DNA from: Mycolicibacterium parafortuitum
Lineage (GTDB): Bacteria; Actinomycetota; Actinomycetes; Mycobacteriales; Mycobacteriaceae
Direction of reading: 5' to 3'
Assembly (NCBI RefSeq): GCF_002086815.1
Contig: NZ_MVID01000001.1
Span: 124,001-188,000 of the forward strand
DNA length: 64,000 bases
Shown here: piece by piece, positions 16,200 to 24,691 of the stretch
Layout: every line of letters starts with the position of its first letter
Position numbering within the stretch: the first letter of the stretch is position 1
Program-made: the position numbers and the translations under genes
The notes under the pieces: model-generated
What the model was told of the DNA's origin: nothing
Database searches by the model: none
Seen by the model: the letters and a program-made list of their open reading frames with translations, nothing else

Positions 16200-19100
16200 C
16201 CGCGGTGGGTGGCGCATTCCCGGCACAGGTGTTCGCCGACGGCGGGGAGGTCGGCCAAGACCACTCCCGGGTCGACTGGGCGTCCACTCCGCTGGGGCCG
16301 CCCGAACACTGGCCGCAGAGCCTGCAGACGGCGGTGAGCATCCTGCTGTCGTCGCGGTTCCCGATGTGGATGGCCTGGGGTCCGCAGCTGACGTTCTTCT
16401 GCAACGACGCGTACCGGCGGGTCACGCTGGGCCGCAAATACCCGTGGGCGCTGGGCCGGCCGGCCGGCGAGGTGTGGGCGGAGATCTGGGACGACATCGG
16501 CCCCAGGATCGAGCGGGTGCTGTCCACCGGCGAGGCCACCTGGGACACCTCGCTGCTGCTGTTCCTGGAGCGCGCGGGCTACACCGAGGAGTCCTACCAC
16601 ACCTTCTCCTACAGTCCGCTGCGCGACGACAACGGCACCGTGGTCGGCATGCTGTGTGTGGTCAGCGAGGACACGCTCCAGGTCATCGGCGAGCGCAGGA
16701 TGGCGACGCTGCGTGACCTCGGATCCGATCCGAGCGTCGTGCGCACCGAGGCGGAGATCCTGCGATTCGTCGATCAGCAACTCGGCCAGAACCTTCGGGA
16801 TCTGCCCTTCACGCTGACCTACCTGTTCGACGACGACGGCGCGGCGCATCTGGCGGGCCGCAGCGGTATCCGGGCCGGACATCCCCTCGCACCCGCGCTG
16901 CTGACCGGCGGCGACGGGGAGGTGTGGCCGCCGGCCGCCCCCGCCGAGGGCGAATCGGTTCTCGTCGACCTCGGAAACCCGGCGTATCCCGATCTGCCGC
17001 AAGGGGATTGGCGCGAATCTCCCCGGCAGGCCCTGATCGTTCCGCTGCTGCAACAGGGTGCGTCGCCGATCGGTTTCCTGGTCGCCGGGCTCAACCGGTA
17101 CCGGTTGCTCGACGACGCCTACCGAGGATTCGTCACGCTGGTCGCCGGCCACATCGCCGCGGGCATCGGGCTGTCGCGCAGTTACCGCGCGCAGGAACGG
17201 CGCGCCGAGGAGCTCGCCGAACTCGACCGCGCCAAGACCACGTTCTTCTCCAACATCAGCCACGAGTTCCGCACCCCGCTGACGCTGATCCTCGACCCCG
17301 TCTCGGAGTTGCGCCGCGACGGAAGCGTCGGCGACGATGCGCGTCGCGAGCTCGATGTGGTGTGGCGCAACGGCTTACGGCTGACCAAGCTCGTCAACAC
17401 GCTGCTGGACTTCTCCCGGATCGAGGCCGGGCGCGCGCAGGCCCAGTACCGACCGGTGGACCTCGGCGCGCTGACCGCGGAGCTGGCCAGTGTGTTCCGC
17501 TCCGCGGTGGAACGGGCCGGCCTGGAGTTCGTCGTCGACTGCGAATCACTGGGCGAGGACGTGTACGTCGATGGCGACATGTGGGAGAAGGTCGTCTTCA
17601 ACCTGCTGTCGAACGCGCTGAAGTTCACCTTCGACGGCAGCATCTCGGTCCGGGTGCGCCGCGACGGAACCGATGCGGTGGTGCAGATCGCCGACACCGG
17701 CACCGGGGTGCCCGCGGCCGAAATGCCGCACCTGTTCGAGCGATTCCGCAGGGTCGAGAACGCCAGGGCCCGTTCCCACGAGGGCAGCGGCATCGGGCTG
17801 GCACTGGTCAAGGAACTCGTCGGGCTGCACGGCGGCGCGATCGCCGCGGACAGCGCCGAGGGGCGCGGCACGACGTTCACGATCCGGCTGCCGCTCGGGT
17901 CGGCACATCTGTCCGCCGACGCGGTCGTCACCGACGGCGGCACAGGCCGGCCGGCGGGCGGATCGGCGGACGCCTACGTCGAAGAGGTGCTTCGGTGGAT
18001 CCCCGCCGACCTCGGCGAGTACGTCGCCCAGAGTGTCGGCATGTCAACCGGATCCGAGCCATCGGGTTTCGGCGCCACGACGGCGGCGCGGGTGCTCGTC
18101 GCCGACGACAACGCCGATATGCGGGAGTACCTGACCAGGCTGTTGCGGTCGGACGGCTACCAGGTGAAGGCCGTCGTCGACGGCAGGCAGGCGCTGGAGT
18201 CGATCCGCGCCGACACGCCCGACATCGTCATCAGCGACGTGATGATGCCGGGTGTCGACGGCCTCGAACTGGTCGCCGAGCTGCGCGCCGACCGGCGCAC
18301 CGCGGCGGTGCCGGTGCTGTTGCTGTCGGCGCGCGCGGGGCAGGAGGCGTCGATCAGCGGGCTGCGCGCGGGTGCCGACGACTATCTCGTCAAACCGTTC
18401 GCCGCCGCCGAACTGCTCGCCCGGGTGCGTGCCAACGTCGAGCTCGCCCGGTTGCGGGACGGCCACGCGCGGTGGCGCACCGCGCTTCTGGACTCGCTGC
18501 AGGAGGCGTTCTTCCTCTGCGACGAGGACGGCGCCGTCGTCGAGATCAACCAGGCGTTCACCGACATCCTCGGCTACGACACCGCCGGGTTGCCGTACCG
18601 GGCGCTGCACCCGTGGTGGCCGTCGGACGACAGCGATACCGACGCGCACAGCCGCGTCGGCGAGGCGTTCAGCGCGTTGCTGCACGATCCGCACGGCACG
18701 ATCCCGGAACTGCCCGTCACCCACGCCGACGGTCACCGGCTCTATGTGACGGTGACGTTCAGCCACGTCGCCGATCCGGACTCCGGCCGCGACGTCGTCG
18801 TCGGCACACTGCGCGACGTCACCGCCGAGCGCTACATCGTGCAACGCGAATCCGCGCTGGCGGCGCTGAACGAGAAGCTGGGTCAGGCTGACACGCTCGA
18901 CGATGCGGTACTGGCCGCCGCGCACGAGTTCTCCTCCATCTGGCAGGCCCGCCGCGTCCTCGCGGTGACGTGGCCCCAGGAGGCCGACGAGTCCGCCGGT
19001 CCGGAGGTCAGCGCCGTCGGCGAGCCGGCCCACCACTGGGAGGAGCTGTCGCCGGTCACGCAGCAGTTCATCGTCACGGTGCGTGACGACGTGCTGCTGG

Positions 19101-20356
19101 ATCCGCACACGTCGATCCCGGGCACGGCGGGAATCGCGCTGCGCCATCCGCGCGGCGTGCTGGTGTTCTGCATCGAGCTGTTCGAGGAGCGCCTGTTCAC
19201 CGCCGAGGACAAGACACTGCTCGCGGTGCTCGCGGGACGCCTCGGTCAGGGGCTGCAGCGGGTGCACCAGATCGACCAGCAGCGTGAGACGGCGTTGGCG
19301 CTGCAGCATGCGATCCTCGGGCCGTCGCTGTCCAGCGGGTTCGCCGTGCGCTACCAGCCGGCCACCAAACCGCTGCAGGTCGGCGGCGACTGGTACGACG
19401 TCATCGATCTCGACGGCGGCCGCATCGGCCTGGTTGTCGGCGACTGCGTCGGGCACGGGCTGGACGCGGCCACGGTGATGGGGCAGCTGCGCAGCGCATG
19501 CCGGGCGTTGCTGCTCGAACATCCCAGCCCCGCGGCCGCGTTGTCGGCGCTCGACAGGTTCGCCGCGCGGCTGCCCGGCGCGCGCTGCACCACGGCGTTC
19601 TGCGCGGTACTCGATCCCGACACCGGTGACCTCGTGTACTCGTGTGCCGGGCATCCGCCGCCGATCCTGGTGCTTGCGGACCGCTCGACGCATCTGCTCG
19701 CCGAGGCGCGGGCGACCCCGCTCGGGCTCAAGGACACACCACACCGGGTCGAGGCCCGCCTGACGATGCCGCCGCGTTCGACGCTGCTGCTCTATACCGA
19801 CGGCCTGGTGGAACGCCGGCGGGAATCGATCGACGACGGCATCGCGCGCGCCACCGACGTCGTGCAGGACAACCCGACCACAGAACTCGACGAACTGGCC
19901 GACATCATCATGGCGCGGTTGGCCCCGGCAGATGGGTATCACGACGACGTGGCTCTACTTCTCTACCGCCAACCGGCCCCGCTGGACCTTGACTTCCCGG
20001 CCGATGTCGCAGAGCTCGCGGGCAGCCGCACGGCGCTGCGCGGCTGGCTCGACAGCGCCGGGGTGCCGGCGGATCAGGCCCTCGACATCCTCATCGCCGC
20101 CGGCGAAGCTCTCGCCAACGCGATCGAGCACGGTCATCGCGACGATCCGGGGGGACGCGTGCGGTTGCGCGCGGTCGCGACGGCCGACCAGCTGGAGCTG
20201 ACGGTGATCGACAGCGGATCGTGGAAGACACCCGACGAGGCGCCGCCGCTGCACCGGGGGCGGGGCATCGCCCTGATGAGGGCGCTGATGCAGGATGTCA
20301 CCATCGAATCGGACCCCACCGGCACCACCGTGCACATGAACGCAAGGATCGCCTGA
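16196..20356 (+). CDS. Hybrid sensor kinase / receiver / PP2C phosphatase / RsbW-like kinase
   Basis: A 1386-residue cytoplasmic signalling protein. In order: PAS-like region (about 20-160), GAF-like region (about 180-330), histidine kinase with His356 in FFSNISHEFRTPL, HATPase (about 460-580, VFNLLSNALKF and GSGIGLALVKELV), receiver with Asp681 in VISDVMMPG, PAS (about 760-880), GAF (about 890-1030), SpoIIE/PP2C phosphatase (about 1050-1255; Asp1065 in VGGDWYDV, the GDCVGHGLDA loop, Asp1250-1251), and a C-terminal RsbW-type ATPase with the N-box Asn1308 in EALANAIEHGH. It joins two-component input to both enzymes of sigma-factor partner switching. It overlaps both flanking STAS genes by four bases, so these are the likely substrates. 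Confidence 0.9.
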   Translation: MTAVGGAFPAQVFADGGEVGQDHSRVDWASTPLGPPEHWPQSLQTAVSILLSSRFPMWMAWGPQLTFFCNDAYRRVTLGRKYPWALGRPAGEVWAEIWDDIGPRIERVLSTGEATWDTSLLLFLERAGYTEESYHTFSYSPLRDDNGTVVGMLCVVSEDTLQVIGERRMATLRDLGSDPSVVRTEAEILRFVDQQLGQNLRDLPFTLTYLFDDDGAAHLAGRSGIRAGHPLAPALLTGGDGEVWPPAAPAEGESVLVDLGNPAYPDLPQGDWRESPRQALIVPLLQQGASPIGFLVAGLNRYRLLDDAYRGFVTLVAGHIAAGIGLSRSYRAQERRAEELAELDRAKTTFFSNISHEFRTPLTLILDPVSELRRDGSVGDDARRELDVVWRNGLRLTKLVNTLLDFSRIEAGRAQAQYRPVDLGALTAELASVFRSAVERAGLEFVVDCESLGEDVYVDGDMWEKVVFNLLSNALKFTFDGSISVRVRRDGTDAVVQIADTGTGVPAAEMPHLFERFRRVENARARSHEGSGIGLALVKELVGLHGGAIAADSAEGRGTTFTIRLPLGSAHLSADAVVTDGGTGRPAGGSADAYVEEVLRWIPADLGEYVAQSVGMSTGSEPSGFGATTAARVLVADDNADMREYLTRLLRSDGYQVKAVVDGRQALESIRADTPDIVISDVMMPGVDGLELVAELRADRRTAAVPVLLLSARAGQEASISGLRAGADDYLVKPFAAAELLARVRANVELARLRDGHARWRTALLDSLQEAFFLCDEDGAVVEINQAFTDILGYDTAGLPYRALHPWWPSDDSDTDAHSRVGEAFSALLHDPHGTIPELPVTHADGHRLYVTVTFSHVADPDSGRDVVVGTLRDVTAERYIVQRESALAALNEKLGQADTLDDAVLAAAHEFSSIWQARRVLAVTWPQEADESAGPEVSAVGEPAHHWEELSPVTQQFIVTVRDDVLLDPHTSIPGTAGIALRHPRGVLVFCIELFEERLFTAEDKTLLAVLAGRLGQGLQRVHQIDQQRETALALQHAILGPSLSSGFAVRYQPATKPLQVGGDWYDVIDLDGGRIGLVVGDCVGHGLDAATVMGQLRSACRALLLEHPSPAAALSALDRFAARLPGARCTTAFCAVLDPDTGDLVYSCAGHPPPILVLADRSTHLLAEARATPLGLKDTPHRVEARLTMPPRSTLLLYTDGLVERRRESIDDGIARATDVVQDNPTTELDELADIIMARLAPADGYHDDVALLLYRQPAPLDLDFPADVAELAGSRTALRGWLDSAGVPADQALDILIAAGEALANAIEHGHRDDPGGRVRLRAVATADQLELTVIDSGSWKTPDEAPPLHRGRGIALMRALMQDVTIESDPTGTTVHMNARIA

Positions 20357-20667
20357 TGCCCACCCGGTTGCAGTTGAGCACCGACCGCCGTGATGACGGT
20401 GAGCCGGTGCTGGTCGCTGTCGGTGAGTTGGACCTCAGCAACGTGCACCTGTTCGCCGCGGCGATCCAAGAGGCCGCCCCGGCGGGCAACGGCGACGTGT
20501 TGCACGTCGACCTCAGCGCGATCGAGTACCTGGACAGCGGAACGATCAACGTGCTCTTCGAGCACGCCGATTCCATCGACCTGGTGGTCAACCCGCTGCT
20601 GTTGCCCGTGCTGACGATCAGCGGCCTGACCGACGTCGTGACGGTGAAACCGGCACCCGCGATCTAG
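20356..20667 (+). CDS. STAS-domain anti-sigma factor antagonist, second copy
   Basis: A 103-residue STAS protein, shorter than the first copy. The acceptor loop reads YLDSGTINVLFEHAD, with a serine at the SpoIIAA phosphorylation position. The ATG overlaps the upstream stop (ATGA), so expression is coupled to the giant kinase/phosphatase. I infer that it is either a second substrate or the output antagonist. Its stop codon shares CTAG with the stop of the convergent polymerase gene. Confidence 0.85.
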   Translation: MPTRLQLSTDRRDDGEPVLVAVGELDLSNVHLFAAAIQEAAPAGNGDVLHVDLSAIEYLDSGTINVLFEHADSIDLVVNPLLLPVLTISGLTDVVTVKPAPAI

Positions 20668-21623
20668 CCCGATTGCTCGCGCCGCTCGCGGGCCCGGCGC
20701 TTTCCCTCGTGCATCGCCGCCACCCGCGCGACCGGGATGGTGCGGCCGTGTTCGATGACCTCGGCCGGCAGCTGCTGAGGCGCCGGCATCGCGTCCGCCC
20801 ACGGGTCCCGTCCGGCCAGCACGTCGATCGCGGTGTGCACCGTGAAATCCGACGGCTGCACCGCGTCGAGGTCGGACCAGGCGACCGGGAACGAAACCGG
20901 GGTTCCGGGGCGCAACCGCGGGCTGTAGGCGGCGGCAACCGTGGCGCCCCCGGCCCGCGTCGCGTCGACGAACACCTTGCCCGCGCGGTCCTCGACGATG
21001 AACGCGGTGGTCGCGATGGCCGGGTCGAGCTCCGCCGCCCGGGCAGCCAGCGCACGGGTCGCGGCGCCCACGTCGTCGACCGGCGCGCTGTCGTCGATCG
21101 GGACGAAGATGTGCAGGCCGCGGGAGCCGCTGGTCTTCACCGCGCCCGAGAGTCCGGAGTCCTGCAACGCCTGACGGACCAGATGCGCGACCGCGACGAC
21201 CGCGGCGAAGTCGGCGCCGTCGGGCGGATCGAGGTCGAGGATCAGGTGGGTCGGCCGGTAGATGTCGTCGGCCGGGCCCAGTGCCGGGTGGAACTCGATG
21301 GCGCGCTGATTGCCCAGCCACAGCAGGGTGCGGCGGTCATCGCAGACCGCGTAGTGGATCTCCCGTTTGGACGCACCGGCCCAGATCGGCACGGTGCGTA
21401 CCCAATCCGGGGTGTACTTGGACACGTTCTTCTGCATGAACGGGGCGCGTCCGCGCAACGCCCGCAGCACGGTGAGCGGTCGCCCCGCCAGCACCGGCAC
21501 GAACCGGTCCGCGACGGCGTCGAGGTAGTCGAGCAGATCGCGTTTGGTGGCGGAAGCGTCGTCGAACAGCGGCGTATCGAGGTTGGTCAGGTCGACGCCG
21601 GCGCGCTGTTCGCTGCTCCCCAC
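20664..21623 (-). CDS. Stand-alone LigD-type primase-polymerase (PolDom)
   Basis: A 319-residue AEP-family polymerase resembling the N-terminal polymerase domain of mycobacterial LigD, without ligase or nuclease domains. Clear family blocks are LTNLDTPLFDDASATKRDLL near residue 11, PFMQKNVSKYTPDWVRTV, THLILDLDPPDG (metal-binding Asp pair) and VKTSGSRGLHIFVPI. Related stand-alone mycobacterial proteins (PolD1/PolD2) add ribonucleotides or fill gaps during end joining and repair. The GTG at 21623 is the start. It converges on the STAS gene with a 4-base overlap. Confidence 0.9.
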   Translation of the reverse strand: MGSSEQRAGVDLTNLDTPLFDDASATKRDLLDYLDAVADRFVPVLAGRPLTVLRALRGRAPFMQKNVSKYTPDWVRTVPIWAGASKREIHYAVCDDRRTLLWLGNQRAIEFHPALGPADDIYRPTHLILDLDPPDGADFAAVVAVAHLVRQALQDSGLSGAVKTSGSRGLHIFVPIDDSAPVDDVGAATRALAARAAELDPAIATTAFIVEDRAGKVFVDATRAGGATVAAAYSPRLRPGTPVSFPVAWSDLDAVQPSDFTVHTAIDVLAGRDPWADAMPAPQQLPAEVIEHGRTIPVARVAAMHEGKRRARERREQSG

Positions 21624-21646
21624 CGGACCAGCCTAGGCACGGCGGG

Positions 21647-22396
21647 TCAGAACACGCGGGGAATGCGCCTGCTCGCCCTGGTCAGTGCGGACGGGATCCA
21701 GCTGGCGGCGAACAGCGCCCGCAACTGCCAGCTGTCCCCGCCGGGCAGCACCCCGCCGCGCTGCAGACCGTCGACCAGGTCGTAGAGCGTTTCCCCCTCC
21801 TGCATCAGGCCGTCGGCGTTGAAGTGGTACCGGTCCACCGCCGGGCACTGGATGAACTGCCCGTTGCCGTGCACGCGCGGCGCGGAGTCGTCGAACGGAT
21901 GCAGGCGCAGCGCTCCGGTCCAGTGCCCGCTGCCGATGTAGCGGATCACCGTGCGCACGGTGCCGTCGGGCTTCACGTCGATGTAGACCTGGTCGGGCAG
22001 AGGGTCGTAGCGCCAGTCGGGGATCGCCTCGAAGAACGCGAAGTTGTACTTCACGAACTCGTCGATGCCGACGATGGTGTGCCCGAAGGTGCTCACGTCG
22101 GTGTAGCGGACGTCGGCCGCGTACAGCTCGTGGTTGAGGTCCATGTCCCGGACCAGGAAACTCCACCAGTACTTCTTCGCCCACGTCATCACCCACGACA
22201 GATCCTGGTGAAAATGCGTGCTGTAGTGGTCCAGCTTGTCCGCGAAGTCGACGAACCACTGTTTGGTCATCGCCTGGAGTTCGGCTTCCTGGTAGACCCG
22301 GATCGGCTCGGCCCGGTTCGACTGCAGATACTCGGGCACGTCGCCCCGCAGACGGGGCCGGTCCAGCGCCTTCTGGAAGGCATCCTCATCGAACAT
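21647..22396 (-). CDS. SnoaL/NTF2-like protein
   Basis: A 249-residue protein of the NTF2/SnoaL superfamily, longer than usual. The middle part (HTIVGIDEFVKYNFAFFEAI, DQVYIDVKPDGTVRTVIRYI) fits a polyketide-cyclase-like cone. No reaction can be assigned. ATG 22396 follows GGTGG and overlaps the end of the MpaB-like gene by 11 bases, so the two are translationally coupled and share the TetR-type operator at 23345. Confidence 0.7.
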   Translation of the reverse strand: MFDEDAFQKALDRPRLRGDVPEYLQSNRAEPIRVYQEAELQAMTKQWFVDFADKLDHYSTHFHQDLSWVMTWAKKYWWSFLVRDMDLNHELYAADVRYTDVSTFGHTIVGIDEFVKYNFAFFEAIPDWRYDPLPDQVYIDVKPDGTVRTVIRYIGSGHWTGALRLHPFDDSAPRVHGNGQFIQCPAVDRYHFNADGLMQEGETLYDLVDGLQRGGVLPGGDSWQLRALFAASWIPSALTRASRRIPRVF

Positions 22397-23348
22397 GTGA
22401 AACCACCTGTGTCGCTGCGTCTTCGAGAATTCTTGCGCTGTCGTCGCCGAGATAGCGGGACAGTATCGCGCGGCGGGCAACGCCGATCCGCAGCAGCGCG
22501 AACCCCGGTAGCGCCGACGCGTGCACGAGGGCCAGCACCGGGTCCGCGACGGCGGGGACGCCGTTGAGGCGGCGCGACGGTATCGGAAGGGCGGCATACC
22601 CGAGCATCAGAGAGGCCATCAGCGCGATGTCGGCGAGGGTGTTGCCGACGTCGGACCAGCTGTCGGGACGCAACAGCAGCAGCGCGGTCCGTCGTTGCGC
22701 CGCAGGGAAACCCGGCACGGTGCGCATCTTGTCGGCGATCGAGCGGTAGTACAGAGCGACCGCGGCGCTGCTGTCGGGGATGCGCTCGCGCGGCACCCCC
22801 ATCAGGACGCCCAGCTGCGTCATCTCCCGGAAGTACCGGTCGCGATCGGCCGGCGGCAGCCGGCGGGGGAGCAGCCGGTCGGTGCAGGAGTACTTCTCGT
22901 ACGCGATCAGCCCGGCGTGGGTGATCGTCACCGCGGCGAACAGCATCGCGTCGGGATCGGTGGCCGCGTAGCTGGATCCCCCGGGCAGGGAACCCTCCAT
23001 CGGCCGGTGGAAGTCGAACAGGCGGCGTGCGCATTCGGTTGCGGTTCGCTTGTCGCCGAACAGGATCGGGAACGGCACCGAGACGGTGCGGCGCAGCCGG
23101 TCGTGGAACCGGCCGTCCTTGCGCGCCGACGCACCCCGCTGACGTCGCCGGTTGGTCGGGAACAGCGGGTCGTGCCCCATCAGTACCGCCTGGAAGTCTT
23201 GATGGGGGACTTCGAGCAGATTGGTGATCTGGGCGATCGTCAGCGCCGCCGCCGGTGCGCTCAGCACTCGCCACGCGACCGAATCAGGGCCGAAGAAGCC
23301 TGTGCTCTCGACGGGCACGACGTTCGCGGCGGGCGCATCCGCATTCAT
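22386..23348 (-). CDS. MpaB-like (DUF2236) oxygenase family protein
   Basis: A 320-residue member of the oxygenase MpaB/DUF2236 family, related to latex-clearing and ER-bound oxygenases; some members bind haem b. Family marks are FFGPDSVAWRVLSAPAA at the N-terminus, ATDPDAMLFAAVTITHAGLI in the middle and a hydrophobic C-terminal half. Substrate unknown. An upstream TTG at 23357 has AGGAAA in front of it, but the likely -10 box overlaps that codon, so a leaderless transcript starting at ATG 23348 is preferred. The palindrome at 23345-23370 covers the -10 and start. Confidence 0.75.
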   Translation of the reverse strand: MNADAPAANVVPVESTGFFGPDSVAWRVLSAPAAALTIAQITNLLEVPHQDFQAVLMGHDPLFPTNRRRQRGASARKDGRFHDRLRRTVSVPFPILFGDKRTATECARRLFDFHRPMEGSLPGGSSYAATDPDAMLFAAVTITHAGLIAYEKYSCTDRLLPRRLPPADRDRYFREMTQLGVLMGVPRERIPDSSAAVALYYRSIADKMRTVPGFPAAQRRTALLLLRPDSWSDVGNTLADIALMASLMLGYAALPIPSRRLNGVPAVADPVLALVHASALPGFALLRIGVARRAILSRYLGDDSARILEDAATQVVSHVR

Positions 23349-23370
23349 AGGAATCAAGTGTTTCCTATGA
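23345..23370. promoter_or_regulatory. TetR-type operator over the MpaB-like gene start
   Basis: TCATAGGAA-N8-TTCCTATGA is a perfect 9-bp inverted repeat. Its central 24 bases match the dyad at 25830-25853 at 17 of 24 positions, including GGAATCAA and TTCCT. It overlaps the predicted -10 and the start codon, as a repressor site would. Confidence 0.7.
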
Positions 23371-23386
23371 GTCTGACGGGTGTCAA
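23357..23386 (-). promoter_or_regulatory. Promoter of the MpaB-like/SnoaL-like unit
   Basis: On the minus strand, TTGACA (23386-23381) is followed by an 18-base spacer and AACACT (23362-23357), placing initiation near ATG 23348. The consensus -35 is unusually good for this GC-rich sequence. Confidence 0.55.
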
Positions 23387-23405
23387 CCCCCGGCGTCCGC
23401 GACGA

Positions 23406-23457
23406 ATGTGGGCCTTGTGCACGGAAACCACGTCGATCAGGTGCACAGGGCCCACAT
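23406..23457. terminator. Large stem-loop after the sulfotransferase gene
   Basis: ATGTGGGCCTTGTGCAC (23406-23422) pairs with GTGCACAGGGCCCACAT (23441-23457): 17 bp with one mismatch and an 18-base loop. It starts 19 bases past the sulfotransferase stop and precedes the MpaB-like promoter. There is no U-tract on either strand, so it would be a U-less terminator, an RNA-processing signal or a protein site. Confidence 0.5.
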
Positions 23458-23476
23458 CAGTGGGGCCGCGGGATGC

Positions 23477-24691
23477 TCAGGCGGACGGCAGGAACGCGAA
23501 TCGTTCGCGCAGTTCGGCGGCGTCGAGGCCGAACTCCGCTGCGGTATAACGATGAACACCGTGACCGTCGCGCGGATGCGCCTGGTGATAGTCGGCGATG
23601 AAGCGATCCAGATCCGGCGGCGGTGCCATGTCCGCGGCGGCATAGATCGCCTCCAGCACGGTGGCCGGCCGTTCGACGAGGTCGCGGTAGTCGATGTCGA
23701 CGAACGTGACGTCCGCACACCGCGGCGACGCCCGGAACTGCTGGGCGCGGCGGAACCAGTGCTCGGTCTGCTCGGTCTGTCTGCAGCCCACGTCGACCGC
23801 GTCGACGGTGTCGCTGTAGGTGGACTGGTAGACGGCGAACAGGCTGGCGCCGGAGGCGATCGTGGTGACGATGTCCCGGTGGATCTGGATCACGATACTG
23901 CCGGGCAGTGCGGTCGCGACATGGTCCAGTTCGCCGGTGTGCGCGGGCGCCTTCAGCACGAATCGGCGGGGGTCGGACACCGAAAGGAGTTGCAGCACTT
24001 CGCGGTAGCGCGCGTACGGTTCGGTGAAGTCCTGTCCGGTGAGCCACCGGGCGTAGGACGGTACACCGAACATCGAGGTGAAGCCCCAGTTACGCAGGTC
24101 GGTGCCCATCGCGAGCACGCATTCCTCGGGCAGGTCCGGGCCCGACGGGTGCACGACGGCCATCTCCGGGTTCAGCCTGTGCAGCATTCTGGTGCCCGCG
24201 GCGGTGACCGATGTGGAGGGCCGCGCCGATGCGTCGGTGAACAGCCACGGTGCGACGAGCTCGGCGGGCAGCGGCGCGTGCAGCCGGGGGTCGGTGCCCA
24301 GCAGCCGGAACAGGAACGTGGTGCCGGTGCGCCAGCCGCCGACGATGACCAGCGGTGCGCGGACCTCGGTGCGTGCGGCGCCCGGATGCTCGCGCAGGCA
24401 CCGGCGCATCGATGCGCCCGCGATCAAGCGTCCTGTCGCGGTGGCCAATGCCGTGCGCGCACCGATCGCGTTGAGCCTGCCCTCTTCTCGCGCAGACTCC
24501 AGGAACTTCTCCAGTCCGGGGCGCCATCCGGGCGCGAACTGATCCTCGGTGACCTCACCGCGCGCGGCGATCCGGTCCAGCACCGCCGCCGGGTCCAGCG
24601 TGTAGCGCTCGGGCCGGTCGAGCCGGTCCTGCTCGGCGGCGGCGTAGATCTCCTGGGCGGCGGCTGAGCGCGGCGGTGGTCGCCAGGTCAT
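23477..24691 (-). CDS. Sulfotransferase family protein
   Basis: A 404-residue PAPS-dependent sulfotransferase-like protein. The 5'-phosphosulfate loop reads GGWRTGTTFLFRLLGT near residue 118. The 3'-phosphate region is IVIQIHRDIVTTIASGASLF. VLKAPAHTGELDHV supplies the K-x-P-x-H motif of this mycobacterial group. It would transfer sulfate to, or in some members otherwise modify, a lipid or sterol-like alcohol. ATG 24691 overlaps the DUF1214 stop (ATGA), so both are cotranscribed from the promoter at 25824. Confidence 0.8.
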   Translation of the reverse strand: MTWRPPPRSAAAQEIYAAAEQDRLDRPERYTLDPAAVLDRIAARGEVTEDQFAPGWRPGLEKFLESAREEGRLNAIGARTALATATGRLIAGASMRRCLREHPGAARTEVRAPLVIVGGWRTGTTFLFRLLGTDPRLHAPLPAELVAPWLFTDASARPSTSVTAAGTRMLHRLNPEMAVVHPSGPDLPEECVLAMGTDLRNWGFTSMFGVPSYARWLTGQDFTEPYARYREVLQLLSVSDPRRFVLKAPAHTGELDHVATALPGSIVIQIHRDIVTTIASGASLFAVYQSTYSDTVDAVDVGCRQTEQTEHWFRRAQQFRASPRCADVTFVDIDYRDLVERPATVLEAIYAAADMAPPPDLDRFIADYHQAHPRDGHGVHRYTAAEFGLDAAELRERFAFLPSA

